A DNA stretch of 64,000 nucleotides from Luteimonas sp. BLCC-B24 (GCF_028550595.1 NZ_JAQQGN010000001.1:372001-436000), one strand, 5' to 3'; counted from the first letter of the stretch, positions 6,551 through 16,676 are shown. Notes: generated by a model from the letters alone, not told the origin. Program-made: numbers and translations.

Positions 6551-8913
6551 TGCAGGGGCACTCCGGACTCGTCGTCGAGGGGGACCTCGATCGTGCAGAA
6601 GACGCCGTCCTTGCGCAGTTCATAGTGGGTTCGCGCCTTGAGCTGGTAGGGCAATGCGCGTTCGATGAGTTCGCGGCCGTAGCCGTCCGACGTGCGCAAC
6701 GGATCCAGCCGGACGCCGCGCTCTTCCCAGGTCACCCGCAGGGCCGGCCCCTTCCCCTCGTCCCGTCCCTCGATGCACCAGGTGACGGCGAGCCGACCAC
6801 CGGCATCGGACAGGGCACCGTATTTGAGGGCGTTCGTGGTCAGCTCGTGCAGCGCCAGCGCGAGGGTCTGCACGAGACGCGCGCGCAGCGGCACACCCGT
6901 CGGCCCGCGCAGGTCGACACGGGAATCCGCGCGCGCGCCCACGCCATGCGCGTCGAGTTCCTGGTGCAGGAGAGCATCGAAGGTGACGGCCTGCCCGTCG
7001 GGACGTTGCGACAGCAGGCCCTGCACCCGTCCCAGCGCCGCGAGCCGGGCCTCGAAGCGCCGCCCGAACGCGTCGATGTCACCGCTCTCCTGCAGGGTGC
7101 GCCGGGCCAGCAACTGGACCACCGCGATCAGGTTGCGGGTCCGGTGCTGGAGCTCGGCCACCAGGGTTTCCATCATCGCCGCGTCGTCGCGCTCCCGGGT
7201 GATGTCGCGCCCGATGCCGCCGATGCGCTGCACCTCGCCCGCGTCGTCACGTACCGGGAAGTCGGTGTTGCGGATCCAGACCACGCGCCCATCCACGGGG
7301 CGCACGATGCGGAATTCATAGCTGGCGCGCACGCCCCGGCGCACGCCGCGCACGATGCCGCGCACGCGTTTGAGATCGTCGGGATGGACCAGGGAAAGCC
7401 AGTAGTCCGGGTCGCGCTGGGACACCTCCCGCGCCTGACCGTAGATCGTCTCGAAGGCGGGGCTGAGATATTCGAGTGCCAGCGTCTTCGCGTTGCGGAT
7501 CCAGAGCACGTCCGAGGAGGCATCGCCGAACTGGCGGAAGCGCGCCTCGCTGTCGCGCAGGCCCTGCTCGGCGACGCGACGCGAGGTCAGGTCGAGACTC
7601 ACCGCAAGGCTTCCGGCGATCGCGCCGCAGCCGTCGCGCCACGGTCCCACCGCCAGGCGGATCCAGCGCGGCTGGCCGTCGACGAGTACCCGCTTTTCGG
7701 TCGAAAACGGAGTGCCGTCGCGGTACAGCGCGGCCATGCGCTCGGCGTCGCCGGGCCAGTCGTCGGCGTGGGTCAGCGATTTGATGCGGACGCCGAGCAG
7801 CGCCGCGCGGGAGCGCCCCATGACGTCGCAATGGCGATCGTTGACGTAGACCAGGCGTCCGTCGCGGTCGGCGATCGCGATGCCCACTTCGGCCTGATCG
7901 GCCACGGCGCGGAACCGCTGCTCGCTGGTCGCCAGGGCCCGTTTGGCGCGTGCCCGTTCGGCCGCCGAGTGGGTGCGCTCGCCGAATTCCCGGATCAGGC
8001 CGAGCTCCGACGCCGTCCACACCCGCGGCACCCGGCTCAGGGCGACGAAGCGGTCGATGCCGGGTGCGCGTGGCGGCGGCGCCGCGACCGCCGCGATGCC
8101 GTGGCTGGACAGGAGTGCGCGGCCGGCGGTGTCGACACGCGGATCGGCGGCCACCTCGTCGATCACCATGCCCGCGGTCGAGCCGCCTTCGCCGATCAGC
8201 AGGCCCGCCAGGGCCGCTGCCGGCCGCGCGCGCGGCCGGCCCCGTTTCGGCCAGCCGTCGCGGATCAGCAGACCGCCATGGCCCGAGTCGGCGTGACCGA
8301 TGCGATCCACCTGCAGATGCACGCCGAGCAACGCGGATGCGGCGTCGTGGATCTCGCCCGGGTCACCGAGATCACGCAACGCATCGCTGAGTGCGAGCAG
8401 GGTGCGTTCGCGATCGCCGCTCGTTTCCGCTGCACGCACCGCGGCCTCGCGCGCCAGTTCGCGGACCACCATCCACATGCCGGCAGGGCGACCGGCCTCG
8501 TCGCGGATCGGCGAATAGTCCACGTCGAGCAGCACACGGGCACAGGTGCCGTCGCGCATCAGATCGAAGGGCTGCGCCCGCAGCTGCACCGAACGTCCGG
8601 CCAGCGATTCGGCCAGCATCGACGCGGCGTGGGCCTCGATCTCCGGCCACGCCTCGATGAACGGCTGCGCGAACTGGCGCGGATGCCGTTTCCCCAGCAG
8701 GGGGCGCAACGCGTCGTTGTAGAGGTAATACCCCGGCGATCCCCACGCGATGGCGATCGGCACCGGGGACTCCAGCATCAGCCCCACCGCGTGGCGAAGC
8801 GCGGCCGGCCAGCGCTCGATCGGACCGAGCCCTGTGTCGCGCCAGTCGAAATCTCGCACCCGCTCGGCCATTTCACCTTCGCACCAGGGCCAGGACGCTG
8901 CATGTTCGGACAT
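6547..8913 (-). CDS. HWE-family sensor histidine kinase with PAS and GAF domains
   Basis: 788-residue soluble kinase without membrane segments, so the signal is cytosolic. An N-terminal PAS-like domain (about 30-165) is followed by a GAF-like region (180-320), two PAS domains (about 345-460 and 465-590) with PAC motifs, and a C-terminal HWE kinase core. The core shows the H-box ELQHRTRNLIAVVQ, the N-box HELTTNALKYGAL containing the HWE histidine, and the TWEERG segment supplying the W-x-E of the name. I used the ATG at 8913 because the protein aligns from MSEHAASWPW; longer forms run into low-complexity arginine-rich shadow sequence. It is co-transcribed with the single receiver. HWE kinases are known for light, stress and general stress responses; the ligand here is unknown. 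Confidence 0.92.
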   Translation of the reverse strand: MSEHAASWPWCEGEMAERVRDFDWRDTGLGPIERWPAALRHAVGLMLESPVPIAIAWGSPGYYLYNDALRPLLGKRHPRQFAQPFIEAWPEIEAHAASMLAESLAGRSVQLRAQPFDLMRDGTCARVLLDVDYSPIRDEAGRPAGMWMVVRELAREAAVRAAETSGDRERTLLALSDALRDLGDPGEIHDAASALLGVHLQVDRIGHADSGHGGLLIRDGWPKRGRPRARPAAALAGLLIGEGGSTAGMVIDEVAADPRVDTAGRALLSSHGIAAVAAPPPRAPGIDRFVALSRVPRVWTASELGLIREFGERTHSAAERARAKRALATSEQRFRAVADQAEVGIAIADRDGRLVYVNDRHCDVMGRSRAALLGVRIKSLTHADDWPGDAERMAALYRDGTPFSTEKRVLVDGQPRWIRLAVGPWRDGCGAIAGSLAVSLDLTSRRVAEQGLRDSEARFRQFGDASSDVLWIRNAKTLALEYLSPAFETIYGQAREVSQRDPDYWLSLVHPDDLKRVRGIVRGVRRGVRASYEFRIVRPVDGRVVWIRNTDFPVRDDAGEVQRIGGIGRDITRERDDAAMMETLVAELQHRTRNLIAVVQLLARRTLQESGDIDAFGRRFEARLAALGRVQGLLSQRPDGQAVTFDALLHQELDAHGVGARADSRVDLRGPTGVPLRARLVQTLALALHELTTNALKYGALSDAGGRLAVTWCIEGRDEGKGPALRVTWEERGVRLDPLRTSDGYGRELIERALPYQLKARTHYELRKDGVFCTIEVPLDDESGVPLQ

Positions 8914-9203
8914 CGAGAAAACCGGACCAGGGCGGACGCCCCACCTTACGCCACCCGGGGCGCGCGACGTGATTGCCGTCCGCAGTGCCGGTGCTGCGCC
9001 GGTGCGCACTGCGCGGCGCCGTTGGCCTGCCCCATGCCGCATGGCCTATGCTCGCCGGCAGCCCAGGCGCGACAATGCCGCATGCCGTCGACTTTCCCGT
9101 TCCTCATCCTGCCCATCCGCACCCGCCCCCGGACGCTGGCCGTTCCGACGCGCGGGCGCCGTTGTCCGCAGCGTCGGTCCACCATGCACGCGCCGGGAGC
9201 CGC
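8914..9203. other. Divergent intergenic region, kinase / PP2C
   Basis: 290 bases between the start of the HWE kinase and the start of the PP2C phosphatase. It must hold both promoters, but I see no convincing -35/-10 pair and no strong dyad. Open frames crossing it have shadow-like, arginine- and proline-rich composition. Confidence 0.5.
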
Positions 9204-9908
9204 ATGATCGAGTTCGGACATCTGACGCACGTCGGCCTGCGCCGCGACCTCAACGAGGACACCTACTACGGCGACAGCGAGCTCGGCCTGTGGCTGATCG
9301 CCGACGGCATGGGCGGACACGAATACGGCGAGGTCGCCAGCGCACTGGCGCGCGAGACCATCGTGCGCGAGATCCGCGCCGGCGCCTCCCTGTCGCACGC
9401 GATCCGTGTGGCCGACGAGGAGATCATCCGCGCCTCGCGCCGCCGCAACGACAGCCTGCCGATGGGCACCACCGTGGTCGCGGCGCGTGTGCAGGGGCCG
9501 CGCTTCGAAGTGGCCTGGGTGGGCGACAGCCGCGTCTACCTGTGGCGCGACGCCAAGCTGGCCCAGCTGTCCCAGGACCACAGTTACGTGCAGGAACTCA
9601 TCGCCAAGGGTGCACTCAGCGTCGACCAGGCCCGCAGCCATCCGCATCGCAATGTGGTGACCCAGGCACTGGGCGTCACCGATCCGGACGCACTCAATGT
9701 CGAAACGCTGTCGGGCGAACTGGTGCCGGGCACCCAGCTGCTGCTGTGCAGCGACGGTCTGACCGAAGAGGTCGACGACGCCGTGATCGCCCGTGTTCTG
9801 GCGCATACCGAATGCAGCGCCCAGGAGTGCGTCGACGGGCTGGTGGCGGCCGCGCTGGACGGCGGCGGCTCCGACAACGTCACGGTGATCCTGATCCGAC
9901 GGCAGTAG
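9204..9908 (+). CDS. PP2C-family serine/threonine protein phosphatase
   Basis: 234-residue Mn/Mg-dependent protein phosphatase of the bacterial Stp/PrpC type, cytosolic. The metal motifs are present: NED at 17-19, ADGMGGH at 33-39, VGDSRVYLWR near 108, LLCSDGLTEEV near 185 and SDNVTVILI at the end. The ATG at 9204 follows GGGAG with 5-base spacing and starts directly before the conserved first strand; an upstream in-frame ATG at 8973 would add 77 shadow-like residues. Such phosphatases reverse Hanks-type kinases or act in partner-switching cascades. No kinase gene is adjacent, but it is divergent from the HWE kinase. Confidence 0.93.
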   Translation: MIEFGHLTHVGLRRDLNEDTYYGDSELGLWLIADGMGGHEYGEVASALARETIVREIRAGASLSHAIRVADEEIIRASRRRNDSLPMGTTVVAARVQGPRFEVAWVGDSRVYLWRDAKLAQLSQDHSYVQELIAKGALSVDQARSHPHRNVVTQALGVTDPDALNVETLSGELVPGTQLLLCSDGLTEEVDDAVIARVLAHTECSAQECVDGLVAAALDGGGSDNVTVILIRRQ

Positions 9909-9921
9909 CCGCCGCATCACC

Positions 9922-10641
9922 TCAGGCCGGCAGGGCGGCCTCCTCGGCGGCATCCCACAGACAGCGGCCCGCGCGCGTCCGGATCGCCGCGACGCGCGCC
10001 GCGTGCAGGGCGAGATCCGCGTCCGGCACGCGCAAGGCGGGGCGCACGCCGGTGGGCTGCACGATCACCCGGTGCGCCACCGAACGGCCGGTGTCGACCG
10101 GCGCCTCGAAGCCGATCTCGTGCTGGCCGGCGGTGAGCGCGAGGTAGACCTCGGCCAGCAACTGGGCATCGAGCAGCGCGCCGTGCAGCTGACGGTGCGC
10201 GTTGTCCACGCCCATCCGCTTGCACAGCGCGTCGAGGGAATTGCGCTGTCCCGGGAACCGCTGCCGGGCCAGCAACAGTGAATCCTCGATGCGCGCGCGC
10301 GCGCGGATGTCGCCGTAATGCGGGCCGAGCCGTGACAGCTCGTAATCCAGGAAGCCGACGTCGAAGGCCGCGTTGTGGATCACCAGTTCGGCGCCGTCGA
10401 TGAAGGCGAGAAACGCGTCGGCGATCTCCTCGAAGGGCGGCTTGTCGGCGAGGAATTCGAGGCTCAGGCCGGTGACCTCGGCCGCGCCCTGTTCGAAATC
10501 GCAGTCGGGGCGGATGTACTGGTGATAGGTCCGGCCGGTCGGCCGCCGCTCGACCAGCTCGACGCAGCCGATCTCGACCACGCGGTTGCCCTTCTTCCAT
10601 TCCAGGCCGGTGGTTTCGGTGTCGAGCACGATCTGCCGCAT
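9922..10641 (-). CDS. dnaQ: DNA polymerase III epsilon subunit (proofreading exonuclease)
   Basis: 3'-5' proofreading exonuclease of the replicative polymerase, 239 residues. Exo I is LDTETTG (D7, E9), Exo II is HNAAFDVGFLDYE and Exo III ends in HGALLDAQLLAEVY, giving the DEDDh active site; a C-terminal tail that binds the polymerase alpha subunit follows. The ATG at 10641 sits exactly at the conserved MRQIVLDTET start; the longer frame runs back into rnhA. It lies 20 bp downstream of rnhA on the same strand, whereas in E. coli the same two genes are divergent. Confidence 0.96.
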   Translation of the reverse strand: MRQIVLDTETTGLEWKKGNRVVEIGCVELVERRPTGRTYHQYIRPDCDFEQGAAEVTGLSLEFLADKPPFEEIADAFLAFIDGAELVIHNAAFDVGFLDYELSRLGPHYGDIRARARIEDSLLLARQRFPGQRNSLDALCKRMGVDNAHRQLHGALLDAQLLAEVYLALTAGQHEIGFEAPVDTGRSVAHRVIVQPTGVRPALRVPDADLALHAARVAAIRTRAGRCLWDAAEEAALPA

Positions 10642-10661
10642 GCTGCCGGAGTCCTCTGGGT

Positions 10662-11108
10662 TCAGGCGACGGCGCTGCGCTGCGCGCGCGCGGCCGCGGT
10701 GGCGAGTGCGTCGACGCGCTCGTTCTCGGGATGACCGGAATGGCCTTTGACCCAATGCCATTCGATGGTGTGACGTTCGCTGGCCGCCTGCAGGCGTTGC
10801 CACAGGTCCTGGTTCTTCACCGCGCCGCCGGCCGCGGTCTTCCAGCCACGTCGCACCCAGTTGCGCAGCCATTCGGTGATGCCCTGGCGGACATACTGGG
10901 AATCGGTGTGCAGGTCGACGCGGCAGGCCTCGGTCAGGGTTTCGAGCGCGACGATCGCCGCCATCAGCTCCATGCGGTTGTTGGTGGTCTGCGGTTCGCC
11001 CCCGCTGAGCTCGCGCTCGATGTCGCGGTAGCGCAGCAGCGCGCCCCAGCCACCGGGGCCGGGATTACCGAGGCAGGCACCGTCGGTGTAGATCACGATC
11101 GACTTCAT
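10662..11108 (-). CDS. rnhA: Ribonuclease HI
   Basis: Removes RNA from RNA:DNA hybrids, including R-loops and lagging-strand primers. 148 residues, nearly the same length as E. coli RNase HI. It shows [16 protein letters not shown] with the first catalytic aspartate D9, then [10 protein letters not shown] (catalytic glutamate), DLHTDSQYV (catalytic aspartate), [12 protein letters not shown] and a final aspartate in ERVDALA. It starts at ATG 11108. The order methyltransferase-rnhA-dnaQ here mirrors the E. coli yafS-rnhA-dnaQ region. Confidence 0.97.
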   Translation of the reverse strand: MKSIVIYTDGACLGNPGPGGWGALLRYRDIERELSGGEPQTTNNRMELMAAIVALETLTEACRVDLHTDSQYVRQGITEWLRNWVRRGWKTAAGGAVKNQDLWQRLQAASERHTIEWHWVKGHSGHPENERVDALATAAARAQRSAVA

Positions 11109-11133
11109 GGAATCCAAGGACGAAAGAGCGCAG

Positions 11134-11790
11134 TCAGACGGCCGGCGCCGCTGCGGGAACCGGCAATGCGCGCGCGCGCCGGACCGGGGTGAGCGGAAGA
11201 TGCCGTTTCTGGCCACGCAGCGCGTAGGCCGCGCGCAGCCCCGGACCGTCCTGGCTGTCGCCGGCAGGCACTTCGCGCCAGCTCGGGCCGACGCCGCGCG
11301 ACACCGCGTCGGGCGCGAGTCCGGCCTCACGCAGACGCCGCCGCCAGGTCAGCGGTTCGGCACTGGTGATGCGGTGGCCGCGCCAGCGCCAGCGGTACGG
11401 CGTCAGTGGATTGAGCACCAGCAGCCACAGGTGGCCGCCGGGGGCGAGCACCCGCGCGGCCTCCTGCAGAAGTGCCTCGTCCCGCCCGCCGACCACGTGC
11501 TGGAGCATCACCGTGCCGAACGCCTCGCTCGGCAGCGGCAGCGGGCAGGCGCACCGGACCGGGCCTTCCAGATGCGCGCCGCGGCGGATCAGATGCAGAC
11601 CGCGGCCTTCGACGGCCTGCCCGGGCGCGCCCGGCGAGAGCCACAGCCACGGCAGTCCCGGATGGGCGCGGAGCGCTTCGCCGACGAGCGCCTGCTCGCT
11701 GGCGAGCACGGCGAGGCCGGCGGGCGTGGCGAACCAGTCGCTGGCGGCGTCCGGTTGACCGGTCGGGAAGATCGCGGGCATGGTCGGCAT
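11134..11790 (-). CDS. YafS-like SAM-dependent methyltransferase
   Basis: 218-residue class I methyltransferase-like protein. The central [12 protein letters not shown] segment and the following [22 protein letters not shown] match methyltransferase motifs IV-V; motif I is weak ([10 protein letters not shown] instead of a clear GxGxG), as in YafS relatives. The substrate is unknown. The assignment rests mainly on neighbours: it lies between gloB and rnhA, exactly where E. coli carries yafS. ATGs at 11790 and 11781 are both possible; neither has a good Shine-Dalgarno. It is divergent from gloB, with a 35-bp gap. Confidence 0.82.
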   Translation of the reverse strand: MPTMPAIFPTGQPDAASDWFATPAGLAVLASEQALVGEALRAHPGLPWLWLSPGAPGQAVEGRGLHLIRRGAHLEGPVRCACPLPLPSEAFGTVMLQHVVGGRDEALLQEAARVLAPGGHLWLLVLNPLTPYRWRWRGHRITSAEPLTWRRRLREAGLAPDAVSRGVGPSWREVPAGDSQDGPGLRAAYALRGQKRHLPLTPVRRARALPVPAAAPAV

Positions 11791-11825
11791 TGTACGGGCT
11801 TCATGCCCGCCGCCGCCCGGACACG

Positions 11826-12590
11826 ATGCGCCTGCAGCCGATCCCCGCCTTCGATGACAACTACATCTGGACGCTGGAGGCCGACGATGGCGGCACGATC
11901 GTCGTCGATCCGGGCGATGCGCAGCCACTGCTGGCCGCGGCCGAGCAGGGATTCGAGCCACGGGCGGTGCTGCTGACCCATCATCACAACGACCATATCG
12001 GCGGTGTTCCTGCCCTGCGCGCGCGCTGGCCGACGCTGGAGATCATCGCGCCCGACGACGCCCGCATCCCGCTCGCGACGACGCGGGTCGAGGCCGGCGA
12101 CCGGGTCGAACGCGGCCCCTGGCGCTTCGAGGTCCTCGCCGCCCCGGGCCATACTGCGACGCACATCGCATTTTTCGGCCATGGGCACTTGTTTTGCGGC
12201 GATACCCTGTTCAGCCTTGGCTGTGGGCGCCTGTTCGAAGGTACGCCCTCCCAGATGCTGGACTCACTCGATCGCCTGGCGGCGTTGCCCGCCGACACCC
12301 TGGTGTGCTGCGGTCACGAATACAGCCGGTCCAACGCCGCGTTCGCACGCGCCGTCGATCCGGACAATGCGGCGCTCGAGCGCCGCGAACAGGAGATCAT
12401 CGCGATGCGCAGTGCCCACAGGCCGACGCTTCCCGTTTCCTTGCACAGCGAACTGGCGTGCAACCCGTTTCTGCGTGTCGACACGCCCGCCGTGCGCGAC
12501 GCGGTCGCGGCCCACGCCGGGGCGATGCAGAAGGACCGCGTGGCGGTCTTCGCCGCGCTCCGGCGCTGGAAGGACGGGTTTCGCGCATGA
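11826..12590 (+). CDS. gloB: Hydroxyacylglutathione hydrolase (glyoxalase II)
   Basis: Hydrolyses S-D-lactoylglutathione to D-lactate and glutathione in methylglyoxal detoxification; cytosolic. 254 residues. The binuclear metal site is THHHNDH at 51-57, with [21 protein letters not shown] and [10 protein letters not shown] giving the remaining ligands. The C-terminal HxxK-type substrate domain ([16 protein letters not shown]) is intact. The ATG at 11826 begins at the conserved [15 protein letters not shown]. The end overlaps mltD by 4 bp, reproducing the E. coli mltD-gloB neighbourhood. Confidence 0.97.
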   Translation: MRLQPIPAFDDNYIWTLEADDGGTIVVDPGDAQPLLAAAEQGFEPRAVLLTHHHNDHIGGVPALRARWPTLEIIAPDDARIPLATTRVEAGDRVERGPWRFEVLAAPGHTATHIAFFGHGHLFCGDTLFSLGCGRLFEGTPSQMLDSLDRLAALPADTLVCCGHEYSRSNAAFARAVDPDNAALERREQEIIAMRSAHRPTLPVSLHSELACNPFLRVDTPAVRDAVAAHAGAMQKDRVAVFAALRRWKDGFRA

Positions 12591-13771
12591 GGGCGCGTCC
12601 CGGCACCCGGCTCGCCGCGGCCCTGCTGCTCGCGGCGATGCCGGCCCTGCCGCTGCTCGCCGGGCCTGACCCCGGCGTCGCCGCCTCCAACGCCGCCGTC
12701 GCGACCGCCGTCACCGCACCGGCGGCCGGCGGGCCCACCGTCCGCAACGGCCAGGACATCTACCGCCGTTTCCTCGACGGCCTCGCCGACCAGGATTGCA
12801 GCGACGACGCCAGCGCTCGCTGGCGTTCGCATTTCGGTCATGTGCCGCGCCAGCTGACCTCGCGCAACAACGACGTGCTGCCGCTGTTCGGCTATGTGGT
12901 CGACGCGATGCGCGAGGCCCATCTGCCCACCGAATACGCGCTGATCCCCTTCATCGAAAGCGGCTACCGCCCGGGTGCACGCAGCGCCTCCGGCCCCGCC
13001 GGGCTCTGGCAGTTCATCGCCGTGACCGCGCGCAATCACGAGATTCCGATCCGACCCGGCTACGACGGCCGGCTGTCGCCGGCCGATGCCACGACCGCGG
13101 CCGTGCGTTATCTCAAGACCCTGCACGGCATGTTCGCCGGTGATTGGCGGCTGGCGGTGATGGCCTACAACGCAGGCGAATACCGCGTCCTCAATGCGCT
13201 CAAGCGCGCCGGTCAGGCGCCCGCGGCTGCCGACCCGGCCGCGCTCGCGATGCCCGACATCACCCACAGCTACGTGCGCAAACTGCATGCGCTGTCGTGC
13301 GTGATCAAGGAGGCCGAGACACGCGAGGGCTGGATGGCCGCACTCGACCGGGACGTGCCCATACTGCAGGCGATTCCGGTGCCCGACGGCATCCGCGATC
13401 TCGACACCCTCGCCTCGCGCCACGAGACCGATGCCCAGCAGTTGCGTCGCCTCAACCCCGCGCACAGTGACGGGCGCGTTGCCCGCATCGGCCAGCCCGT
13501 CCAGGTGCTGGTGCCGCAAGCCGCGGCCGCGCCGCCGGTGTTCATGGCCGAAGCGCCGCCGGAAGCCGATCGCGACGAGGCCGTCGGGGCCGCGTCGGAC
13601 ATCGCGTCGGCCGTCGCCCGACGCGTGCACACCGTCGTCAATGGCGATTCGATCTGGGCGATCGCGCGCCAGTACGGGGTGAGCACCCGCATCCTGCTCG
13701 AACGCAATGGCCTGGATGCGCGCAGCATCCTGCGTCCGGGGATGGAACTGCGGATCGACGGCGCCCCCTGA
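12587..13771 (+). CDS. mltD: Membrane-bound lytic murein transglycosylase D
   Basis: Cleaves the glycan strands of peptidoglycan with formation of 1,6-anhydro-muramic acid, feeding murein recycling. 394 residues: signal peptide (about 1-26, ending LLAG), SLT domain (about 90-260) with catalytic E124 in [10 protein letters not shown], then GLWQFI and AYNAGEY motifs, and two C-terminal LysM repeats: a worn one at about 268-312 and a clear one at about 347-391 ([18 protein letters not shown]). I see no lipobox cysteine, so it may be secreted rather than a lipoprotein. It starts in the gloB stop (ATGA). Its products are substrates for the AmpD-type amidase and, later, the epimerase encoded elsewhere in this window. 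Confidence 0.94.
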   Translation: MRARPGTRLAAALLLAAMPALPLLAGPDPGVAASNAAVATAVTAPAAGGPTVRNGQDIYRRFLDGLADQDCSDDASARWRSHFGHVPRQLTSRNNDVLPLFGYVVDAMREAHLPTEYALIPFIESGYRPGARSASGPAGLWQFIAVTARNHEIPIRPGYDGRLSPADATTAAVRYLKTLHGMFAGDWRLAVMAYNAGEYRVLNALKRAGQAPAAADPAALAMPDITHSYVRKLHALSCVIKEAETREGWMAALDRDVPILQAIPVPDGIRDLDTLASRHETDAQQLRRLNPAHSDGRVARIGQPVQVLVPQAAAAPPVFMAEAPPEADRDEAVGAASDIASAVARRVHTVVNGDSIWAIARQYGVSTRILLERNGLDARSILRPGMELRIDGAP

Positions 13772-14005
13772 TCAGCGCGGACGACGGCGGCGCACCACGC
13801 GGTCGCCGTCGTGGCGTCCGTTGCCGCACGCGCAGGGCCGGGCAGCGCACCGCGTGATCGTCGGGATCCGACCCGGAGCGCGCGCCTGGCCGAACCCGCC
13901 AATGCATCGGATCACGCGGCGGCCTGGGGCGAGCCGCCGTCACGCCCCCGCGTGCACCGCCGCGGCCGCAGCGCCGGCACTGCAGCGATTGACCGGCCCC
14001 GGACA

Positions 14006-14036
14006 CGGAAACGCCCGGCACTGGCCGGGCGTTCCG
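14006..14036 (-). terminator. Terminator of ppiD
   Basis: Hairpin with an ACGCCCGGC/GCCGGGCGT core and near-complete flanking pairs (one bulged base), about 25 bp beyond the ppiD stop. On the minus strand the stem runs into TTTCCG, a short U run. The rest of 13772-14061, between convergent mltD and ppiD, shows nothing else. Confidence 0.55.
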
Positions 14037-14061
14037 GGATTCCGCCGAGCGAGGCGTCTCG

Positions 14062-16041
14062 TCAGAGACGCGCTTCGTTGACGGTGATCTTCATCTGGCT
14101 GCGCAGCGCACGCTGCAGCACCTCGGCGTCCTCGCTGCCGAGCAAGGCGCCGAGCTGCTGACGCAGCATCGTCCGCTCCTGCTCGCTGGCTTCAGCGGGA
14201 TCGCCCACGATCACCCGATCGACCGTGAACACGACGACGCTGCCGTCGGCGAGCAGCACGCGGCCCGGCGTGGTCGCGCCCTCCGCCGGCGGACGTGCAC
14301 GGAAATAGGCCTGGTTCGCCGTGGCGTCCGGCACCGGCGCGCCGCGCGGCACGCCGGGCACCGAGGTCGCCTCCAGCGAACGGGCCTCGGCCAGCGACTG
14401 CAGCGTCGCCCCGCCCTGGAGTTCGGCGACCATCGCGTCCGCAGCGGCTTCGGCCTGCTTGCGTGCACGGTCGGCCCGCACCTCGGCGGTGACGCGGGCG
14501 CGCACCTCGTCGAGGGTCTGGGCACGCTCGGGGGTGTGGCTGGTCACGCGGATGAACACCGTATGGTTCGGCGCGATCTCGATCGGATCGCTCACCGTGC
14601 CGTCCTGGGTGAGCGCCTCCGAGAACGCCGCCTGCACCACCGCCGGATGGGCGGCGATTCCGCTGCCGGCACCACGCGCGAACGGTCCGATCGTACGCAC
14701 CGGCAGCTGCGCCGCCGTGGCGGCCTGCTCCAGCGACATCGGATGCCGGTTGATCTCGTCGACGATCCGGCCGACCTGCTCGTTGTAGGCCTGGGAGCCG
14801 GCGTTGTCGCGGACCTCGCGTTCCATCTCCTCACGCACGTCCTCGAAGGTCACCGGGCGCGCCGCATCGACCTCGCGCAGTTGCAGGACGTGCCAGCCGA
14901 AATCGGTGCGCACCGGATCGCTCACCTGACCGGGCTGCATCGCGAACAGCGTGTCCTCGAACGGGCCGGCCATCATGCCGGTCTCGATCCAGCCCAGATC
15001 ACCACCGCCCTGGTTCGAGCCCGGGTCGTCGGATTCGGCGCGCGCCAGCGCCGCGAAATCCGCGCCCGGCTGCTTCGCGCGCGCGGCGATGTCGGCCGCC
15101 TTTGCCTGCGCCGCCTGCTGCGCGGCGGCATCGGCGCCGGCCGGCACTTCGACCAGGATGTGCGAGGCCAGACGGCGCTCGGCCGCGGTGAAGCGCGATT
15201 TGACCTGCTCGAAATGCGCGCGCGCATCGGCCTCGTCCACCGTGCCGTCGGCCGCCGCGGTCTCGCCGCGCACCTCGATGTACTCGAGCGCGACCTGCTC
15301 GGGTGCGCGGTAGCGGTTGGCGTGCGATTCGAACCAGCTCTGCAGATCGGCATCGGCCACCGGCGCCTCGTCGACCGCCGGCGGCGGCACGACGATGAAG
15401 CTCACGTCGCGGCGCTCGCCCAGCAGGCGCATCAGACGCTCCGATTCGCCGGGCGTCACGAAAGCGGACTCGGCGATCGCCTGCGGCACCAGTGCGCGCT
15501 GCAGGTCGAGACGCACCGAGGCTTCGAACTCGCGCGGCGTGCGCGGCGGCTGCGCCGACTGCAGCGCCAGCTGGTAACGCTGCGCATCGAAGCGGCCGTC
15601 GACCTGGAACGCCGGGATCGACGCGATGATCGACTGCACCTGCTGGTTGTCGACCACGATGTTGGCGCGCTCGGCGGCAAGCGCGAGCACGGCGCGGTCG
15701 ATCAGCTGCTCGAGGATCTCGCGCTTGCTCTCCATGGTTTCGAAGCCGCGCGCGTCGAAGTTCTCGCCCTCCGCCTGACGGCGCTGTTCACGCATCGCAT
15801 CGAATGCCTCACGGAATTCCGCGGCGCTGACTTCCGTCGTCGACCAGGCGAGCTTGCGCACCAGCCAGACGTCCGGCGCGGAACGCCACCACTTCGGCGG
15901 CGCCTCGACCTTGGCCGCATAGTCGGCGTTGTTCTGGAAGAGATACTGCTCCATCCCGAAGAAGGCGAACGGAACCGCCAGCACCGCCACGATGGCGATT
16001 GCGATCCAACCACTGGTCTTTTCTCGAAGCGCTTGCAGCAT
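14062..16041 (-). CDS. ppiD: Peptidylprolyl isomerase PpiD (SurA N-terminal domain)
   Basis: Periplasmic chaperone anchored in the inner membrane next to the Sec translocon, helping outer-membrane and secreted proteins emerge. 659 residues: one N-terminal membrane helix (about 12-30, IAIAIVAVLAVPFAFFGM), a SurA_N-type chaperone segment (about 50-230), a parvulin domain (about 285-375; SHILVEV, GGDLGWIETGMM, VRTDFGWHVLQL) and a long C-terminal chaperone region. It is full length for the family. The ATG is at 16041. Its neighbour across a 242-bp divergent gap is hupB; E. coli also keeps hupB and ppiD together. Confidence 0.95.
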   Translation of the reverse strand: MLQALREKTSGWIAIAIVAVLAVPFAFFGMEQYLFQNNADYAAKVEAPPKWWRSAPDVWLVRKLAWSTTEVSAAEFREAFDAMREQRRQAEGENFDARGFETMESKREILEQLIDRAVLALAAERANIVVDNQQVQSIIASIPAFQVDGRFDAQRYQLALQSAQPPRTPREFEASVRLDLQRALVPQAIAESAFVTPGESERLMRLLGERRDVSFIVVPPPAVDEAPVADADLQSWFESHANRYRAPEQVALEYIEVRGETAAADGTVDEADARAHFEQVKSRFTAAERRLASHILVEVPAGADAAAQQAAQAKAADIAARAKQPGADFAALARAESDDPGSNQGGGDLGWIETGMMAGPFEDTLFAMQPGQVSDPVRTDFGWHVLQLREVDAARPVTFEDVREEMEREVRDNAGSQAYNEQVGRIVDEINRHPMSLEQAATAAQLPVRTIGPFARGAGSGIAAHPAVVQAAFSEALTQDGTVSDPIEIAPNHTVFIRVTSHTPERAQTLDEVRARVTAEVRADRARKQAEAAADAMVAELQGGATLQSLAEARSLEATSVPGVPRGAPVPDATANQAYFRARPPAEGATTPGRVLLADGSVVVFTVDRVIVGDPAEASEQERTMLRQQLGALLGSEDAEVLQRALRSQMKITVNEARL

Positions 16042-16283
16042 TGTCCGGGCACTGGATGGGCGAGCCGGTCAGTTTACCCGCATGGTGCCGCGCGCGCAGG
16101 CCGCCCCCGGGATGCCGGGGCGGTGGCTGAATCGGGTTCCCGGCAGGCGGCACGGGGCGAAGTCGTATTCCCCGGAACGATCGCGTACCATGCGCCTCCG
16201 ACCGCCCCCGGGCCGCCGCACCGGTTGGCGCCCCGATTTCCTAGACGCCTCACACGCGCACATACAAGAGAAGAGGAACGCTC

Positions 16284-16562
16284 ATGGCCCATACCAAAGC
16301 TGATATCACTGCCGCCGTCGCCGAAAAGGCCGGTCTGTCCCGCGCCGATGCCGGCCGCGCCGTCGACGCCGTGCTCGACACGATCACCGAAGCGCTGAAG
16401 AACGGCGAAGCGGTGAATTTCGTCGGCTTCGGTTCGTTCGTCGCCCGTCCGCGCGCCGCGCGTACCGGCCTGAACCCGCAGACCAAGGAACAGATCCAGA
16501 TCCCCGCCTCGACCGTGCCTGCATTCAAGGCTGGCAAGGCGCTGAAGGATGCAGTAAAGTAA
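16284..16562 (+). CDS. hupB: Nucleoid protein HU
   Basis: Histone-like DNA-bending dimer, 92 residues, slightly longer than E. coli HU-beta. The HU signature is intact: GFGSF at 48-52, the arm RPRAARTGLNPQTKEQIQIPA with the intercalating proline, and the C-terminal helix PAFKAGKALKDAVK. The ATG at 16284 is preceded by an AGAGGA Shine-Dalgarno. The codons are strongly biased, as expected for an abundant protein. Two tRNA genes start 20 bp after the stop with no terminator between, so readthrough from hupB into tRNA-Val and tRNA-Asp is likely. Confidence 0.97.
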   Translation: MAHTKADITAAVAEKAGLSRADAGRAVDAVLDTITEALKNGEAVNFVGFGSFVARPRAARTGLNPQTKEQIQIPASTVPAFKAGKALKDAVK

Positions 16563-16582
16563 GCGGCTGGTTGGTTCCGCAT

Positions 16583-16657
16583 GGGTGCTTAGCTCAGCGG
16601 TAGAGCGTCTCCTTTACACGGAGAGGGTCGGGGGTTCGAAACCCTCAGCACCCACCA
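16583..16657 (+). tRNA. tRNA-Val (anticodon TAC)
   Basis: 75 nt including CCA. The acceptor GGGTGCT pairs with AGCACCC, the D-arm is AGCTCAGCGGTAGAGC, the anticodon loop TTTACAC gives TAC (reads GUA/GUG), and the T-loop is GGTTCGAAAC. The discriminator is A. It lies 20 bp downstream of hupB. Confidence 0.97.
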
Positions 16658-16676
16658 CGCACCAGGTTTCCAATGT

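Noticed and set aside
6397..9207. A 936-codon open frame on the plus strand opposite the HWE kinase
   Set aside because: Histidine/arginine/alanine-rich shadow of a GC-rich gene; the minus strand encodes recognisable PAS, GAF and HWE domains.
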